Assembly: GCA_944383825.1 (NCBI GenBank) | Contig: CALWRA010000013.1 | Coordinates: 1-64,000, forward strand | Length of the DNA stretch: 64,000 bases | Source of the DNA: an uncultured Acetatifactor sp. | GTDB lineage: Bacteria; Bacillota; Clostridia; Lachnospirales; Lachnospiraceae | Direction: 5' to 3' | Shown: positions 34,651-44,272 of the stretch, one piece after another | Layout: each line of letters begins with the position of its first letter | How positions within the stretch are numbered: the first letter of the stretch is position 1 | Notes under the pieces: generated by a model | Databases searched by the model: none | Seen by the model: the letters and a program-made list of their open reading frames with translations, nothing else | Told to the model about the DNA's origin: nothing | Translations under genes and position numbers: made by a program

Positions 34651-37600
34651 ATGTTGGACAAAAAAGAACTGAAGAGATTGGCAGGGGATGTGACCTATAA
34701 GAGAGGCCAGGAGCTTTACAGGATGAATGAGATAGAGGAATTCACTGTAAGCTCTGATGAAGGCAGCAGGAAGGATTATATTCTGGCTGTCGTTCACGGC
34801 AGCGGACGCAAGCGCTATCAGGTGAATTTGACATACAGCTATGAGGAAGAGGAGCTTGTGGATTATGATTGTGAATGTCCTGCATACAATCATTATACCG
34901 GACTCTGTAAGCATTGCGTGGCGGCGGCGCTGGAATACATAGATCGTTTGGAAATAAGGATGGCAATTCAGCAGTATATGAACGTTCTTCCCCAAAATAT
35001 AAAGAAGGGCAGACCGGCGGTGCGCACGGCTTCGGGCTACGCTCCCGCTTCGAACAGGGAGCCTGGGACAACCCCCTCCATGAAGGCTCTTTTAGGGAAC
35101 AGAATATTGCAGCGGAGCCTTCCGGTGACGCAGAGAGAGATCTGCGGGAAGGTCAGTCTGGAGCCGTCCCTTTACGTTCAGAATGGGGATTGGAAGTTGG
35201 ATTTTCATATTGGCGTTTCCAGAAAATATGTGCTGAAAGACATTTTTACCTTTACCCGGCTTTTGGAAGCTCATCAGGCATATGCCTACGGACAGAAGTT
35301 GAATTTTGTGCACGATATAAGCGCTTTTTCAGAGGACAGCGTACCCATAGTGAATTTCCTGCGCAGCTGGGTAAGGAATAACCAAGAGCGCTATGTGCAG
35401 AATGTGTACTATTATTACGGCTATGGAGAGCGATTTCCCAAGCTTCGTCAGATCAAGCTTTCCGCCGCAGAGTTGGAAAGCTTTTTGGAATTAATGGAAG
35501 ACAGGGAATTTACCGCGTACGTGGGAAACCAGAACGAAACGATCTGGAAGATGTGCCCGGAAAAGCTGCGGCAGAAGGTAGTAATCCGGGGAAAGGCTCA
35601 GGGAGCGGAGGTTTCCATTAATTTTGTACCGGGCGTTTTTACAGGCACGGCCCTGTTTTACTTTCAGGAAGGCCGGGTTTACAGAGTGGACAGACAGGAA
35701 ATAGAGCCGGTAATGGATTTTATGAAATGCCTGAATGATCTGCCGGGGCGTAAGGCATATATTGAGAAGATTGACATTCCCGCTTTCTGCAGAGAGCTTC
35801 TTCCCTCTCTGGAGAAGCATTTTGACTGCGTATATGAGAATTTTGTAAAGGAAAAGTATGGAATAGAAGAGGTTTGCTTTGAAATATATCTGGATGCGCC
35901 CCAGAGAGATTTTATAACCTGTCGGCTTAAGGCCGTTTATGGGAATAAAAAATATGATGTGTATGGAAAGCAAGGCGGTGAGATTTACCGTGATCTGGTA
36001 AAGGAGATGGAAACGGGCTCTAAGATCGGCGGGTACTTTAACGCATATGACGAGGATAATGCCTGCATGGCACTGGCAGAGGATGAGGATATGCTTTATG
36101 AGCTTCTGACCCGGGGAATTGTAGAGTTTCAGGGATTGGGAGAAGTGTATCTGTCGGACGCCCTGAAGCGTATCCGAATCAATCCGGCTCCCAGAGCCGC
36201 TTTGGGCATTTCTCTGTCAGGAGATCTTCTGGAGCTCACCATGACCTCCGAGGATGTGTCCATGGAACAGCTTCAGGAAATTCTTTCCAGATATGACAGA
36301 AAGAAAAAGTATTACCGCCTGAAAACCGGAGAATTTATTGATATGAATGGGGAAAGCATTGGCGCCCTTCTGGAGCTGAAGGAGGGACTGTGCCTAACAG
36401 ACGCTCAGATCAGAGAAGGAAAAGCGCTGCTCCCTAAATACCGGGCGCTGTATGTGGATGTGGAATCCAGAGAATGGGAGGCTCTGCCCATTAAGAAAAA
36501 CGGCGGTTTTAAGGCGCTGGTGCGTAATATGAAGACCGTTGAGGATAATGACTTTGAGGTTCCGCAGAGTCTGGAGAAGATTCTGAGAGAATACCAGAAA
36601 AAAGGCTTTCTGTGGCTGAAAACCCTGAAACACAACGGGTTCGGCGGCATTCTTGCGGACGATATGGGTTTGGGGAAGACTCTGCAGGTGATTGCCTTTT
36701 TTTTATCGGAAATGGAGATGGAGAAAGGGGCGCGTGACCCTTCGCTGGTGGTCTGCCCCGCTTCTTTGGTGTATAACTGGAAGAGCGAATTTGACCGGTT
36801 TGCACCGGCGCTATGCGTGAAAACCGTTACCGGCACTGGGGCGGAACGGAAGGCGCTTTTGAGCTCCGTCGGCGAGGGGGAAATCTTAATCACCTCCTAC
36901 GATCTGCTTCGGAGGGACATCAGGGAATATGAAAATATGACCTTTGCCTGTCAGGTCGTGGATGAGGCTCATTATATTAAGAATCATAATACTCAGGCTG
37001 CAAAGGCGGTGAAGGAAATCAGGGCGGGCTTTCGACTGGCGCTGACAGGCACCCCTATCGAAAACCGCCTCAGTGAGCTTTGGAGTATTTTTGATTTTCT
37101 GATGCCTGGATTTTTATATGAGTATCAGAGATTTAAGAATGAGTTTGAATTCCCCATTGTACATGGCGGAGAGGAAGCTGCCGCACGGCGTCTGCAGAAA
37201 ATGATTCGCCCCTTTATTTTGCGGCGCTTGAAAAGGGAGGTTCTCAAGGATCTGCCGGATAAGCTGGAGGAGAATCTGTATGTGTGTTTGGAAGGAGAGC
37301 AACAGGCATTGTATGATGCCCATGTAAAAAGGTTGCTCCTTATGCTGGACAAGCATTCCGATGAGGAATTTTCCCGAAACAAAATTCAGGTGCTTGCAGA
37401 GCTGACGAAGCTCAGGCAGCTTTGTTGTGATCCTTCGCTGTTATATGAAAATTATCAGGGAGAATCTGCAAAGGCGCAACTTTGTGTGGATTTAATCAAA
37501 AATGCAGTGGGCGGGGGACATAAGCTTCTGCTGTTCTCACAATTTACCAGCATGTTGTCTCACCTGTGCAGTCTGCTGAAAAAGGAAGGAATTTCTTATT

Positions 37601-37998
37601 ATGTGCTCACAGGGGCTACGGATAAGGAAAAGCGACGGGATCTGGTGGAGGCGTTTCAGCAGGATGAGACCTCTGTGTTCTGTATCTCTCTGAAGGCGGG
37701 GGGAACAGGGCTGAACCTGACCGCGGCGGATATAGTGATTCACTATGATCCCTGGTGGAACGTGGCGGTGCAGAATCAGGCAGCGGATAGGGCTCATCGG
37801 CTTGGGCAGGTAAATGTGGTCAACGTCTACAGACTGATTGCAAAGGATACCATAGAGGAGAAGATCCTAAAGCTGCAGGAGAAAAAAAGGGGACTTTCTG
37901 AGCAACTGTTGGGCAACGAGGGGCTGGATGCCACCGACTTTACCCGGGATGAGCTGATAGCGCTGCTGGGGAAGGAAGCGCAGGCAGGAATGGTATGA
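34651..37998 (+). CDS. SWIM zinc-finger SNF2-family DNA translocase/helicase
   Basis: 1115 residues. A SWIM zinc finger at about 70-95 (CECPAYNHYTGLCKHC, pattern CxC...CxH) is followed by a bacterial SNF2-associated region (about 110-620). The SF2 motor has Walker A (DDMGLGKTLQ, K676), DEAH (VVDEAHYIKN), motif III (ALTGTPIENRLSELWS) and C-terminal RecA lobe motifs (LFSQFTSMLSHL, SLKAGGTGLNLTAAD, DRAHRLGQVNVV). Such proteins are found beside or apart from defence islands; nothing here indicates a defence cassette. It is convergent with an MBL-fold gene, separated by a perfect palindrome. Confidence 0.95.
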   Translation: MLDKKELKRLAGDVTYKRGQELYRMNEIEEFTVSSDEGSRKDYILAVVHGSGRKRYQVNLTYSYEEEELVDYDCECPAYNHYTGLCKHCVAAALEYIDRLEIRMAIQQYMNVLPQNIKKGRPAVRTASGYAPASNREPGTTPSMKALLGNRILQRSLPVTQREICGKVSLEPSLYVQNGDWKLDFHIGVSRKYVLKDIFTFTRLLEAHQAYAYGQKLNFVHDISAFSEDSVPIVNFLRSWVRNNQERYVQNVYYYYGYGERFPKLRQIKLSAAELESFLELMEDREFTAYVGNQNETIWKMCPEKLRQKVVIRGKAQGAEVSINFVPGVFTGTALFYFQEGRVYRVDRQEIEPVMDFMKCLNDLPGRKAYIEKIDIPAFCRELLPSLEKHFDCVYENFVKEKYGIEEVCFEIYLDAPQRDFITCRLKAVYGNKKYDVYGKQGGEIYRDLVKEMETGSKIGGYFNAYDEDNACMALAEDEDMLYELLTRGIVEFQGLGEVYLSDALKRIRINPAPRAALGISLSGDLLELTMTSEDVSMEQLQEILSRYDRKKKYYRLKTGEFIDMNGESIGALLELKEGLCLTDAQIREGKALLPKYRALYVDVESREWEALPIKKNGGFKALVRNMKTVEDNDFEVPQSLEKILREYQKKGFLWLKTLKHNGFGGILADDMGLGKTLQVIAFFLSEMEMEKGARDPSLVVCPASLVYNWKSEFDRFAPALCVKTVTGTGAERKALLSSVGEGEILITSYDLLRRDIREYENMTFACQVVDEAHYIKNHNTQAAKAVKEIRAGFRLALTGTPIENRLSELWSIFDFLMPGFLYEYQRFKNEFEFPIVHGGEEAAARRLQKMIRPFILRRLKREVLKDLPDKLEENLYVCLEGEQQALYDAHVKRLLLMLDKHSDEEFSRNKIQVLAELTKLRQLCCDPSLLYENYQGESAKAQLCVDLIKNAVGGGHKLLLFSQFTSMLSHLCSLLKKEGISYYVLTGATDKEKRRDLVEAFQQDETSVFCISLKAGGTGLNLTAADIVIHYDPWWNVAVQNQAADRAHRLGQVNVVNVYRLIAKDTIEEKILKLQEKKRGLSEQLLGNEGLDATDFTRDELIALLGKEAQAGMV

Positions 37999-38009
37999 AA
38001 ATGTATAAT

Positions 38010-38040
38010 AATGAGAAGTTTGCTCTGCAAACTTCTCATT
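38010..38040. terminator. Perfect 14-bp palindrome between convergent genes
   Basis: AATGAGAAGTTTGC (38010-38023), TCT, GCAAACTTCTCATT (38027-38040). It lies between the ends of the SNF2 and MBL-fold genes and probably stops both transcripts, although there is no long T-run. Confidence 0.7.
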
Positions 38041-38074
38041 GCTGTGGGGAAGGCCGCCCAGGTTTTTTGCATAA

Positions 38075-38749
38075 TCAGCGCTGTATGACGGAATGGTACT
38101 CCGGATATTCCCGCAAAAATCTGGCAATCGTCTCCGGTTTGTCCCAATAGTGCATGGGATATACCTTTTTTACGCTTATTTTTTTAAGAAAATATAAAAT
38201 TCCTGAAGCATAGTCCTCTTCCTGCCTGGGATCCAGAGGCAGAAAGGCGGCGTCCACAGAAGCTCCCTTCAGCAAATCCTTCAACAGATCAATTTCATGC
38301 CGGTAGCTTCCTGTCATCTGGCGGTTGTACTGAGGGGATTCTCCCGGCCAGACCCAGTCGTTTAAATCTCCGCCGTGATAAAAAATGCCTTCGGAGCATT
38401 TTACCAGGAAGGCAACTCCGGCGTCAGTGGACTGCAGTGTGTCCACCTGTGTGCCGCAGGGTAACTCGTAGTGACTGTGAAAGGTAACCCGAACAATTTC
38501 TACTCCTTCGGGGTAGCTGCGGAGAGAGATGTCCTTTGCAAGAATTCCTGTCACATGTCTTATCTCCTGCCTTGCCAGCATGGAAAAGACTTCCGGATTA
38601 TAATGATCCGAATGGGCGTGACTACAGAAAACAAGCACGGGCTTGTCTCTTTTCAATACAGGAAGCTTTTTCTTGTAATAATCAAAAATGTAGTAGCAAT
38701 CCTTCGTTTCAATCAGAAACCCGCTGTGGTAAATATAGTTAATTCTCAT
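38075..38749 (-). CDS. MBL-fold metallo-hydrolase
   Basis: 224 residues from ATG 38749 (site TGAGGA); longer in-frame readings up to 38860 lack a ribosome site. Metallo-beta-lactamase fold: IYHSGFLIETKDCYYIFDYY, FCSHAHSDHYNPEVF (HxHxDH metal site), YHGGDLNDWVWPGES and the final MHYWDKPE. It resembles UlaG-like small hydrolases common in Lachnospiraceae; the substrate is unknown. Confidence 0.88.
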   Translation of the reverse strand: MRINYIYHSGFLIETKDCYYIFDYYKKKLPVLKRDKPVLVFCSHAHSDHYNPEVFSMLARQEIRHVTGILAKDISLRSYPEGVEIVRVTFHSHYELPCGTQVDTLQSTDAGVAFLVKCSEGIFYHGGDLNDWVWPGESPQYNRQMTGSYRHEIDLLKDLLKGASVDAAFLPLDPRQEEDYASGILYFLKKISVKKVYPMHYWDKPETIARFLREYPEYHSVIQR

Positions 38750-39026
38750 TAGAATCCTCATTTCTACACTGTTTCCGGCGTGTAAAGACCCTATGGCGGT
38801 CAGTGTGCATTTTCTCATTTTCCGCGTCAAATGTATAGTAAGTATTTTATCACAGAACAAGTCAGATTACTATTCTTTACTGATCCTTCCCAGAACACAT
38901 TTCTTTCACAATTTAAACAATTTTTGTAAACATTTTCCCGATATACTGTAGTCATCAGAGCATAAAAAACATGAAAACCGGCAGCATTTGCAATACGGCC
39001 TTTTGACTATGGTTTGGAGGAGTCAC

Positions 39027-40637
39027 GTGAAAATCAAGGAATTCTGTAAAAAAAATAAGAATAGGACAACGATTATAATTGTTTCACTGGCGCTGGTACT
39101 GACAGCCGCCGCCGGTGGGGGCGCTTATCTTTTTTTCAGAAGCGGGGAAGAAGACTCTCTCATGCAAAACGGACAGATGGGCTTTGCAAGGACATCCGGA
39201 GGCATTCGTGCATCCGGTGTTACGAGCGTGGGCGTGACTCAGGAAAATTTTGAAGTGGAAGATCTGGAAACTCAGCTGGAAATTGAAGAGGTTTATGTGT
39301 CTTCAGGAGATGAGGTAGAAGCTGGGACTCAAATTCTGAAGCTGTCCGATGTAAGCGTGGAGGAGGCAAGAGCCGAGCTGGAGAAAAAACTAAGAGAAGC
39401 GGATCTGGCTTACAGAGCCGGGTCCATAGAATATGAACAGAATAAAATCACGGCTCAATATGAATATGACAGCGCAGTTCTTGCAGGTGAGCAGGCTCAG
39501 GAAACATATGATGAAACGGTGGCAAATTTGGAAGCCGGCGTAGAGCAGGCCAGACAAGCTCTGGCAGAAGCCAATGAACAGATTTCTGAGTATGAAACCT
39601 ACGTATATGATGATTCTTACAGTAGTTATTTTAAGGTGGATGAGTACCAGTCCCTCTATGATGAGAACCTGAAACTTTTAACGGAAAAAATGGCAGAATG
39701 GGGCATCGGCTGGTCCCAGGTTACAGGCGGAAGCCCGGGCGGCATGAGCACTCAGACATCAGGAAATTTAAACGGAAATTTTTCGTCTGCCACCGTGTCC
39801 TCCGGCGATGCAGGCGGAAACGCGGACGGCAGTCAGTACGTGAGAGTGCTTTCCTCCCTGTACAGTGTCCTGGAGCAGAATTTGAGAGATTTGGAGCAGG
39901 CTAAAAGTGAATATGAGGATGCCCTGACAAATGCACGTTTTGAGCTGCAGACGCTTCAGCTAAGTCTTCCCTCTCTGGAGAAGGCTGTCACTGAGGCCGA
40001 GGAGACATATGAAACGCAGACTCTCCAGGCCAGGCTTATTTATGAGACAGCTCTTGCAAATTCCGAAAGAGCTCAGAGTGCTTATGAAACAGCCTTGGAC
40101 CAGGCGGAAACGGATTACGAAAACCTGAAAAGCGCCTGGGAGGATGCAAAGGAAAACATGGAGCTGTTTGAAAACAGCGTAGGAGATGGATACTTTTACG
40201 CTTTAGGAGCGGGAACGATACTTCAGGTGATGGCAAGAGCGGAGCAGTATCTTACCAGTGACGGCACGGTGTTTGTTTACAGTAACCCGGAGGAAATATC
40301 CGTGACCGTTTCGGTGGATCAGTCAGACATTGCGGAAATATCCATAGGAGATACCGCAGAGGTGACAAGCGATTCCGGCTCCTTCCAAGGCACGGTTACA
40401 CAGGTCAATCCCGTAACCGCATCTGAGAGCAGAACCAATGTTACTTATCAGGTGACCGTAACCTTGTCAGCTGATACCGGGCAGCTGGAAGCCAATAAAT
40501 CTGTGACGGTAATCTTTGGAGGAGTGGGCCCGTCAGAGGAGGGACGGCCCTCTGAGGATACGGAGTCCTCCACAGGAGGAAGCGCGAAGGAAGGCTCATG
40601 GCAGGAGCCTCAAAGCAGTGAAATGGGAGCAGAGTAG
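39027..40637 (+). CDS. HlyD/MacA-like efflux adaptor, first of three
   Basis: About 536 residues from a GTG at 39027 preceded by GGAGG. N-terminal membrane helix (IIIVSLALVLTAAAGGGAYLF), a beta-barrel/lipoyl half (ETQLEIEEVYVSSGDEVEAG), a long alpha-helical coiled-coil hairpin rich in Glu/Ala (about 110-385), and a second lipoyl and barrel half (about 400-505). The hairpin is interrupted by a Gly/Ser/Asn-rich insert near residues 235-265 (SPGGMSTQTSGNLNGN). MacA/YknX adaptors link ABC exporters to substrates in the envelope. It is followed directly by two more adaptors. Confidence 0.87.
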   Translation: MKIKEFCKKNKNRTTIIIVSLALVLTAAAGGGAYLFFRSGEEDSLMQNGQMGFARTSGGIRASGVTSVGVTQENFEVEDLETQLEIEEVYVSSGDEVEAGTQILKLSDVSVEEARAELEKKLREADLAYRAGSIEYEQNKITAQYEYDSAVLAGEQAQETYDETVANLEAGVEQARQALAEANEQISEYETYVYDDSYSSYFKVDEYQSLYDENLKLLTEKMAEWGIGWSQVTGGSPGGMSTQTSGNLNGNFSSATVSSGDAGGNADGSQYVRVLSSLYSVLEQNLRDLEQAKSEYEDALTNARFELQTLQLSLPSLEKAVTEAEETYETQTLQARLIYETALANSERAQSAYETALDQAETDYENLKSAWEDAKENMELFENSVGDGYFYALGAGTILQVMARAEQYLTSDGTVFVYSNPEEISVTVSVDQSDIAEISIGDTAEVTSDSGSFQGTVTQVNPVTASESRTNVTYQVTVTLSADTGQLEANKSVTVIFGGVGPSEEGRPSEDTESSTGGSAKEGSWQEPQSSEMGAE

Positions 40638-40642
40638 AGAGG

Positions 40643-42505
40643 ATGAATATGCTGAAAAATAAACTGACTATATGGAAAACTGTCGGCAAAAAGAGAAGAA
40701 AATGGATTGCTGTTGGAGCGGCCCTGCTTCTTTTGACAGGAGCCGCGGGCTATACGGTATTTATTGCTCCGCTGCTTGAACAGGAGCAATGGATGTATAA
40801 GGAAGCTACTGTAGAAAGAGGAACGCTGACTTTGGGCGTGTCTGAGAGCGGAACATTGGAGTACGGCATAACCTCTGTTATTTACGATCTGGATCTCAAT
40901 GTTGCAGGCGGTGAGAGCACAGAAAGCACGGAGAGTACGGATAACAGCGCGACAGACGAAACAGTGGATGAAGACGCGGTGCAGAAATATTTGCAGATAG
41001 AAGAAATTTATGCGGTTCCGGGGCAAAGAATTGAAGAAGGAGACGCCATTGTTAAGTTCACTGAAGACAGCGTAGCAGATGTGCGAAGGCTCCTTGAAAG
41101 CGCCCTGGTGGAGGCAAGAACCGCATACAACGAAGCGGAGGCGGAGTATAATTTGTCAGTCCTGGAGGCGCAGACTGACTACGATACACAGGTGGCCGAA
41201 AGCAAGTATGCAGCTTCCATTTACAACAGTGCGTCGGAGGCAGTGGGAAACGATATTGCAGCCATCGAGGTAGAAATAGAACAACGCAACGCTAATGTTT
41301 CTCTGCTGGAGGAGGAGCTTGCCGAGGCCAGAGAGACTTACAGCGAAGCTTTGGAGGAATATGAGGCTGCCTGCCAGGGAATGGAGACGGCGGATATTAA
41401 CCACACAGAAAACTTTATGACCTATCAGAATGCTTATATCAGCGCGTTGACGCAATATCAAAACGCAAAGTCTGCTTGGGAACAGGCACAACAGGCGCTG
41501 GAAGAAAATGCTTCGCAGATTGTTTCTCTGGAAAAGGAGCTGGCAAACGCCAGGGCAAGAAGTGAGATTGACAGAATGGATGCGGAGGAAGCATATCAGG
41601 AAGCGGTTATAGAGGGCGGCAATGCCCAAATCACCTACAATGCCCAAATAGAAAGCCTGAAGGAGACTTTGGAGGAAGCAGAGAAGGAAAGAAATCAGGT
41701 AGAAGAGCAACTGCAGGATTTTGAGGCTTTTGTGGGAGAGGCTGGAATGCTTTATGCGGGTGGCTCTGGTATTGTAACTCAAGTGGCTTATGAGGAAGGG
41801 GACAGTCTGGTGCAGTCGGGTGTGATACTATCTTATGCGGCGCCGGAGGATATGACAATCTCTGTGGATGTGACTCAAGAGGATGTCGTGGATTTTAAAG
41901 TAGGAGATCAGGCGGAAATTGTCTTTACGGCATACGAAGAAACTCCCTATGAGGGGACAATACTATCCATTGATACAACGGCCACCGCAAGAAATTCCAA
42001 TACGGTCAGCTATACGGTTGTTGTGGGGGTTGAAGGAGACACCACACCTTTATACGGAGGTATGACGGCGGATATCACATTTGTGACAGAGGAAAAGGAA
42101 GATGTGCTGTATGTATCCAGAAGAGCAATCGTGGAAGAAAATGAGAAAACTTATGTATATCGTCAGTCGGCATTGGGCGGAATGGAATTGACGGAGGTTG
42201 AAACAGGCGTCAGCAATGGAGTAAGCATAGAGATCCTTTCAGGGCTTTCCGAGGGAGAAACTATTTATATTGCAAGCCGGGTCAGCTCTGAAGAAGAAGT
42301 GGAAAGCACTTTGCAAGAAAATGAAGAGAGTCCTGCCGGCAGTGTTCAGTTACCGGCGGGAATGGAACTTCCGGAAGGGCTGGAGATTCCGGAAGGAATG
42401 CAGATTCCGGAGGGCACAGACAGCATGGAAGCGCCGGGACAGGAGGGAGAAGCTGGGACGGAGAGACCCTCCGGCGGCAGAAATGAAGGAACGGAGGCAC
42501 GGTGA
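40643..42505 (+). CDS. HlyD/MacA-like efflux adaptor, second of three
   Basis: 620 residues. Membrane helix (WIAVGAALLLLTGAAGYTVF), lipoyl half with an acidic Ser/Thr/Glu insert (GGESTESTESTDNSATDE), a long coiled-coil region (about 140-355), second lipoyl half (GEAGMLYAGGSGIVTQVAYE), barrel and membrane-proximal domain ending near 545. The C-terminal tail has a short tandem repeat of the type (I/L)PEGM (ELPEGLEIPEGMQIPEG). It starts 5 bp after the first adaptor and overlaps the third by one base, so the three are co-translated. Confidence 0.87.
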   Translation: MNMLKNKLTIWKTVGKKRRKWIAVGAALLLLTGAAGYTVFIAPLLEQEQWMYKEATVERGTLTLGVSESGTLEYGITSVIYDLDLNVAGGESTESTESTDNSATDETVDEDAVQKYLQIEEIYAVPGQRIEEGDAIVKFTEDSVADVRRLLESALVEARTAYNEAEAEYNLSVLEAQTDYDTQVAESKYAASIYNSASEAVGNDIAAIEVEIEQRNANVSLLEEELAEARETYSEALEEYEAACQGMETADINHTENFMTYQNAYISALTQYQNAKSAWEQAQQALEENASQIVSLEKELANARARSEIDRMDAEEAYQEAVIEGGNAQITYNAQIESLKETLEEAEKERNQVEEQLQDFEAFVGEAGMLYAGGSGIVTQVAYEEGDSLVQSGVILSYAAPEDMTISVDVTQEDVVDFKVGDQAEIVFTAYEETPYEGTILSIDTTATARNSNTVSYTVVVGVEGDTTPLYGGMTADITFVTEEKEDVLYVSRRAIVEENEKTYVYRQSALGGMELTEVETGVSNGVSIEILSGLSEGETIYIASRVSSEEEVESTLQENEESPAGSVQLPAGMELPEGLEIPEGMQIPEGTDSMEAPGQEGEAGTERPSGGRNEGTEAR

Positions 42506-44214
42506 TGAAGCGGAAACTGAAGCAATGGAAGTCCCCGGTAAATTTTCAAAAAAAAATTATGATTATGTCAGCGATAATTCTATGCGTAGCGCTGGCCGCG
42601 GGAATTTTTTTCGCGGCAGTTTCCCGGAAGAATGAAGAGATCGCCTACCGGGAGACTACTGTGGAATCAGGAAATCTGACGGTTGGAGTTACGGAAAGCG
42701 GAAGTGTGGATATTGGCACACAGGAGCAAGTTTTTGAGCTGGATATGAGTGCGTTGCAGAGAGCAGACACCGCAAACACACAGGATTCTGCAGCCTCAGC
42801 CGCAGTCTCAGGGGGACCCGGTGGTATGGGGGAAGGGAATTCCGCCGGAGGCCTTTTAAATATGTTTGATCAGATTTTCAATATGGCGGGCGGAAACGAA
42901 AGCAGCCAGAGCGGCGAGGATTCCACGCTGACGGTAGCGAGGGTTTGCGTTTCCGTAGGACAGGAGGTTTCTGCGGGAGATGTTTTGTATGAGCTGGAGG
43001 AAGAAAGCGTAGCGGAGCTGGAGCAGGAGCTGGAGTCAAATGTGGAAAAGGCTGGGGCGGATCTGGAGGCCGTCTACGCGGATCAAACGCTTTCCAGACA
43101 GACGGCTCAGTACACTTATGAATCCAGCTTGGCATACGGAGATTATGCGGAGACAGAATACAATACGACGATAGAGAAGCTTCGGGACAACGTGACACAG
43201 CAGGAAAAAACTCTGGAGCAGGCGGAGAATTCCCTTTCGGACTATAGCACCCAGCTAGAGGAAATTACTGCGGCCTATGAAGAAGCGGTACAGGTATTGG
43301 AAAATTGCGAATGCAGTAGGGATAACACGGATAAATGGAATGATACATACCTTTATGTGTATTATTTTCAGCTGGCAGAGTCAGCACGCTCCACAGTGGA
43401 TTCCCTGGAACAGAGCAAGGAACAGTTGGAACAGAACGTGGAGCAGGCAAGACAGAATGTTGAAACAGCCACACAGGCTTATCACACGGCCGTCAGAGAA
43501 TTGGAGCAAGGGATTCTTACCGCAGAAGAGACGCTTTCTCTGCGGCGGCTGGCATATGATACGGCTCAGGAAACCTATGACATTGCGCTGGCTTATCTGG
43601 AGGATGAGACACAAGAGCAAGAAGAAATTTATGCGGATACGGTACAAAAGCTGGAGGAATACAGCTCTCATATAACCGGAAATGCTATATGCGCCCAGTA
43701 TGATGGCGTGATTACCAGTGTGGATTTGGAGGAAGGAGATATGATTCAGACAAATGACACACTTGTCACACTTTACAATCTGGAGGATGTAACCATGACC
43801 GTAACGGTGGCGGAGGAGGACATGAGCGATATTGAAGTGGGCTCTCTGGCGAATGTCTCTTTTACAGCTTATCCGGACACTGTTTTCCAGGCAGAAGTGA
43901 CGGAAATCTCAGATGCGGTTACAGATTCTGATGGTGATGTCACTTATGAAGTTACTGCTACGCTGCAGGGAGATGTAACTGGCCTGTTCCAGGGAATGAT
44001 GGGAGAAATCACTTTTATAACAAAGGAGTCCAGAAATGTTCTCTATGTTTCTAACCGGGCTGTCATCCGTGATGGAGTGAACTCTTATGTAAAGATCAGA
44101 AATCAGGATGGACATATCGAGACTGTGGAAATTACCACCGGATTTTCTGATGGTGTGAATGTGGAAATTCTGGAAGGACTTTCGGAGGGGGATGTGGTGC
44201 TTATAGAAATGTGA
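42505..44214 (+). CDS. HlyD/MacA-like efflux adaptor, third of three
   Basis: About 569 residues; ATG at 42505 overlaps the previous stop (TGATG), and GGAGG lies 7 bases upstream. Membrane helix (IMSAIILCVALAAGIFFAAV), lipoyl half carrying a Gly/Ser-rich insert (GGPGGMGEGNSAGGLL, about 95-135), coiled-coil region (about 165-380), second lipoyl half (GVITSVDLEEGDMIQTN) and the C-terminal barrel/MP domain (VNVEILEGLSEGDVVLIEM). It shares the same plan as its two neighbours but low similarity, suggesting old duplications. The ABC permease follows after 58 bp. Confidence 0.87.
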   Translation: MKRKLKQWKSPVNFQKKIMIMSAIILCVALAAGIFFAAVSRKNEEIAYRETTVESGNLTVGVTESGSVDIGTQEQVFELDMSALQRADTANTQDSAASAAVSGGPGGMGEGNSAGGLLNMFDQIFNMAGGNESSQSGEDSTLTVARVCVSVGQEVSAGDVLYELEEESVAELEQELESNVEKAGADLEAVYADQTLSRQTAQYTYESSLAYGDYAETEYNTTIEKLRDNVTQQEKTLEQAENSLSDYSTQLEEITAAYEEAVQVLENCECSRDNTDKWNDTYLYVYYFQLAESARSTVDSLEQSKEQLEQNVEQARQNVETATQAYHTAVRELEQGILTAEETLSLRRLAYDTAQETYDIALAYLEDETQEQEEIYADTVQKLEEYSSHITGNAICAQYDGVITSVDLEEGDMIQTNDTLVTLYNLEDVTMTVTVAEEDMSDIEVGSLANVSFTAYPDTVFQAEVTEISDAVTDSDGDVTYEVTATLQGDVTGLFQGMMGEITFITKESRNVLYVSNRAVIRDGVNSYVKIRNQDGHIETVEITTGFSDGVNVEILEGLSEGDVVLIEM

Positions 44215-44272
44215 AGGCCAGGCATTTTTCTCATAATTAATTGGCCGTCTTGGCAGACAGGAGGATATTTGC

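Noticed and set aside
34651..37998. SNF2 helicase as part of a phage-defence system
   Set aside because: No nuclease, methyltransferase or other defence partner flanks it; neighbours are housekeeping genes, and SWIM/SNF2 proteins of this type are common in clostridial cores.
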